This document shows, one piece after another, positions 33,330-34,577 of a stretch of DNA of 34,577 nucleotides; the stretch's first letter is position 1, and each line of letters opens with the position of its first letter. The position numbers were made by a program, and so were the translations under genes. This DNA comes from Rhodospirillaceae bacterium (lineage in GTDB: Bacteria > Pseudomonadota > Alphaproteobacteria > Azospirillales > Azospirillaceae). Under the pieces are notes generated by a model. The model ran no database searches. It had not been told where the DNA came from and was given only the letters and a program-made list of their open reading frames with translations. Location: the NCBI GenBank assembly GCA_029267445.1, contig JAJUIU010000043.1, forward strand, positions 1-34,577, written 5' to 3'.

Positions 33330-34403
33330 ATGACCGATCAGGCGATCGGGGAATGGGCCAAGGACGGTTCGGGGACGGCGGCGCCGACCTGGGAGGCGGC
33401 GCTGGTCGCGAGGCTTCCCCGCTCACGCCCCATCGCCATCCTGCTCGTGACCGCGTTCTGCATGCTCGGCTGGGTCGCCTGGATGCTGGCGTTCGGCCGG
33501 CCAGTGACCCTGTGGGACGCGGAACGCGGCTTCCTCGCCCCCGGCTTCTGGTTCGCCATCCTGGCCAGTTTCGGCGTCGCCTATGGACTCGTGTCGTTCT
33601 TCACGCGCGACTCCGTGCTCCAGCCGCCGCTGGATCTGTTGCCGCTCGCCCGCGACCTGGACGCCGTGGCGCTGGAGGCGGAATGGCGGGCCGCCGTCGC
33701 GGCCTCCATCGGTCCCAGCCGGACCTTCGCCCTGCTGGGGGTCGCCATCGCCTTCCTATCCATGCTTGGCTGGCTGGGGCCGCCCGCCCTGCGGGCCACG
33801 ACACCGGCGCAGCTCAGCGCGGTGGCGGTCCCGGTCTGGTACTTCCTGGCCTGGATGGCGAGCTTCTGGTTCCTGTTCCGGGGTCTTTGGCTCAGCGGAA
33901 CGCAGCAACGCTTCTACCTGCGCATCCTGCGCGACCCCCGGGTGGACCTGCTGGACCTGACGCCGTTCGACGCCTGCGCCAAACGGGCCGTGGACGGGGC
34001 GGTGTCGGCCAGCGTGGCGGCCACCGGTGTGGCCCTGGTGATCGTCCACCCTGTCGTGGGGCCGCATCCGGTCGCGGTCCTGGGCCTGCTTGCGGCGCTG
34101 GGCCTCGCCGTGAACTACTTCATCGCGGCCCTGCTCCCGGCGCGGGCGGCGATCCTGCGTGTCAAGCAGGCGGAACTTGCGCGGGTCAGGACGCTCCTGC
34201 GCGGGCATCTCGACGGCGCGCCGATCGCGGGCGCCCCTGCCTTCCAGGACCTGTTGGCCTGGGAGGCGCGTGTGGAGAGTATCCCGGAATGGCCCATCAA
34301 CCCCGCCGTGGCGCAGCGCTTCGCCGCGCTGCTGGTGTCCCCCCTGCTCGGGTGGGCCGGCAGCGCGGCGGTGAACGCGGGCCTCGACAGGATGCTGGGC
34401 TAG
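33330..34403 (+). CDS. Multi-pass membrane protein of unknown function
   Basis: Predicted 357 aa. About six hydrophobic segments: PIAILLVTAFCMLGWVAWML, GFWFAILASFGVAYGLVSFF, TFALLGVAIAFLSMLGWLG, VPVWYFLAWMASFWFLF, then ASVAATGVALVIV and VLGLLAALGLAVNYFIAALL. A charged loop (res ~100-130) and a ~70-residue soluble tail after the last segment (LARVRTLLRGHLDGAP, DLLAWEARVESIPEWPINPA). No transporter motif recognised. ATG 33330 is preferred; in-frame ATG 33285 would add 15 residues. Its stop is one base from the folE stop on the other strand. Confidence 0.75.
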   Translation: MTDQAIGEWAKDGSGTAAPTWEAALVARLPRSRPIAILLVTAFCMLGWVAWMLAFGRPVTLWDAERGFLAPGFWFAILASFGVAYGLVSFFTRDSVLQPPLDLLPLARDLDAVALEAEWRAAVAASIGPSRTFALLGVAIAFLSMLGWLGPPALRATTPAQLSAVAVPVWYFLAWMASFWFLFRGLWLSGTQQRFYLRILRDPRVDLLDLTPFDACAKRAVDGAVSASVAATGVALVIVHPVVGPHPVAVLGLLAALGLAVNYFIAALLPARAAILRVKQAELARVRTLLRGHLDGAPIAGAPAFQDLLAWEARVESIPEWPINPAVAQRFAALLVSPLLGWAGSAAVNAGLDRMLG

Positions 34404-34404
34404 C

Positions 34405-34577
34405 TCAGGCCTCGGCGCGCGAAGTCGGGTTTCCGATGATCGCCAGGAACTCCCGCCGCGTCGTCGGATCGTCGCGGAAGGTGCCCAGCATGCGGCTGGT
34501 CACCATGCAGACGCCCGGCGTGTGCACCCCGCGCGTGGTCATGCACGGGTGCTGCGCCTCCACCACCACGGCGCCAC
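34405..34577 (-). CDS. folE: GTP cyclohydrolase I, C-terminal part (5' end outside window)
   Basis: The last 56 codons of FolE, entering from the right edge. Reads [45 protein letters not shown]. The HPCM cysteine matches the third zinc ligand, and TRGV the active-site loop, of the enzyme that turns GTP into dihydroneopterin triphosphate, first step of folate synthesis. Stop is the complement of 34405-34407. The start and the first zinc ligands are outside the window. Confidence 0.93.
   Translation of the reverse strand, partial: GAVVVEAQHPCMTTRGVHTPGVCMVTSRMLGTFRDDPTTRREFLAIIGNPTSRAEA

Overview
The window is very GC-rich, gene-dense bacterial chromosome. Its gene content points to an alphaproteobacterium, most likely in the Rhodospirillales (Azospirillum-like): a DivL-type pseudo-kinase beside ahcY, a Fur/Mur-type regulator without CxxC pairs, UrcA, a bactofilin and many PAS histidine kinases. 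Genus is an inference from protein character only. No rRNA, tRNA, CRISPR array, insertion sequence or integrase was seen.

Layout. 1-5.7 kb: the 3' end of ahcY, a methyltransferase-like gene of foreign appearance on the opposite strand, a DivL-like multi-PAS protein with tyrosine in place of the phospho-accepting histidine, a secreted UrcA-family protein and a PaaI-type thioesterase. 5.9-11.2 kb: lactate oxidation genes lutA-lutB-lutC, running directly into an Smr-domain protein, a short Hsp70-family ATPase and an XRE regulator. 11.3-13.3 kb: a soluble PAS histidine kinase, fur and a small conserved protein. 13.3-18.5 kb on the minus strand: an RpfC-like hybrid kinase (membrane domain, kinase, receiver, HPt) and a phytochrome-like GGDEF-EAL protein that appears to have lost its bilin-binding residues and its cyclase site but keeps its phosphodiesterase site. 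18.9-21.6 kb: two overlapping unrecognised genes converging on a bactofilin. 21.8-24.9 kb: argD-argF-hslO, each overlapping the next by 4 nt, behind a good sigma70-like promoter. 24.9-27.5 kb: a long dispersed-type inverted repeat, a TauE/SafE transporter, an exported PRC-barrel protein and an exported conserved protein. 27.7-34.6 kb: a GAF-PAS-PAS histidine kinase, a small membrane-anchored protein, an XRE regulator with an unknown C-terminal domain, a CsaA-like tRNA-binding protein, a catalase, a multi-pass membrane protein and the 3' end of folE.

How it fits together. Housekeeping blocks (methyl cycle, arginine synthesis, lactate oxidation, iron regulation, folate) alternate with an unusually dense set of signalling proteins: four kinase-type proteins, one c-di-GMP enzyme and two XRE regulators in 35 kb. 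The least explained parts are the gene between ahcY and divL, the bilin-less phytochrome-like c-di-GMP protein, and the two unknown genes facing the bactofilin. Several convergent gene pairs end within a few bases of each other, with overlapping stop codons.
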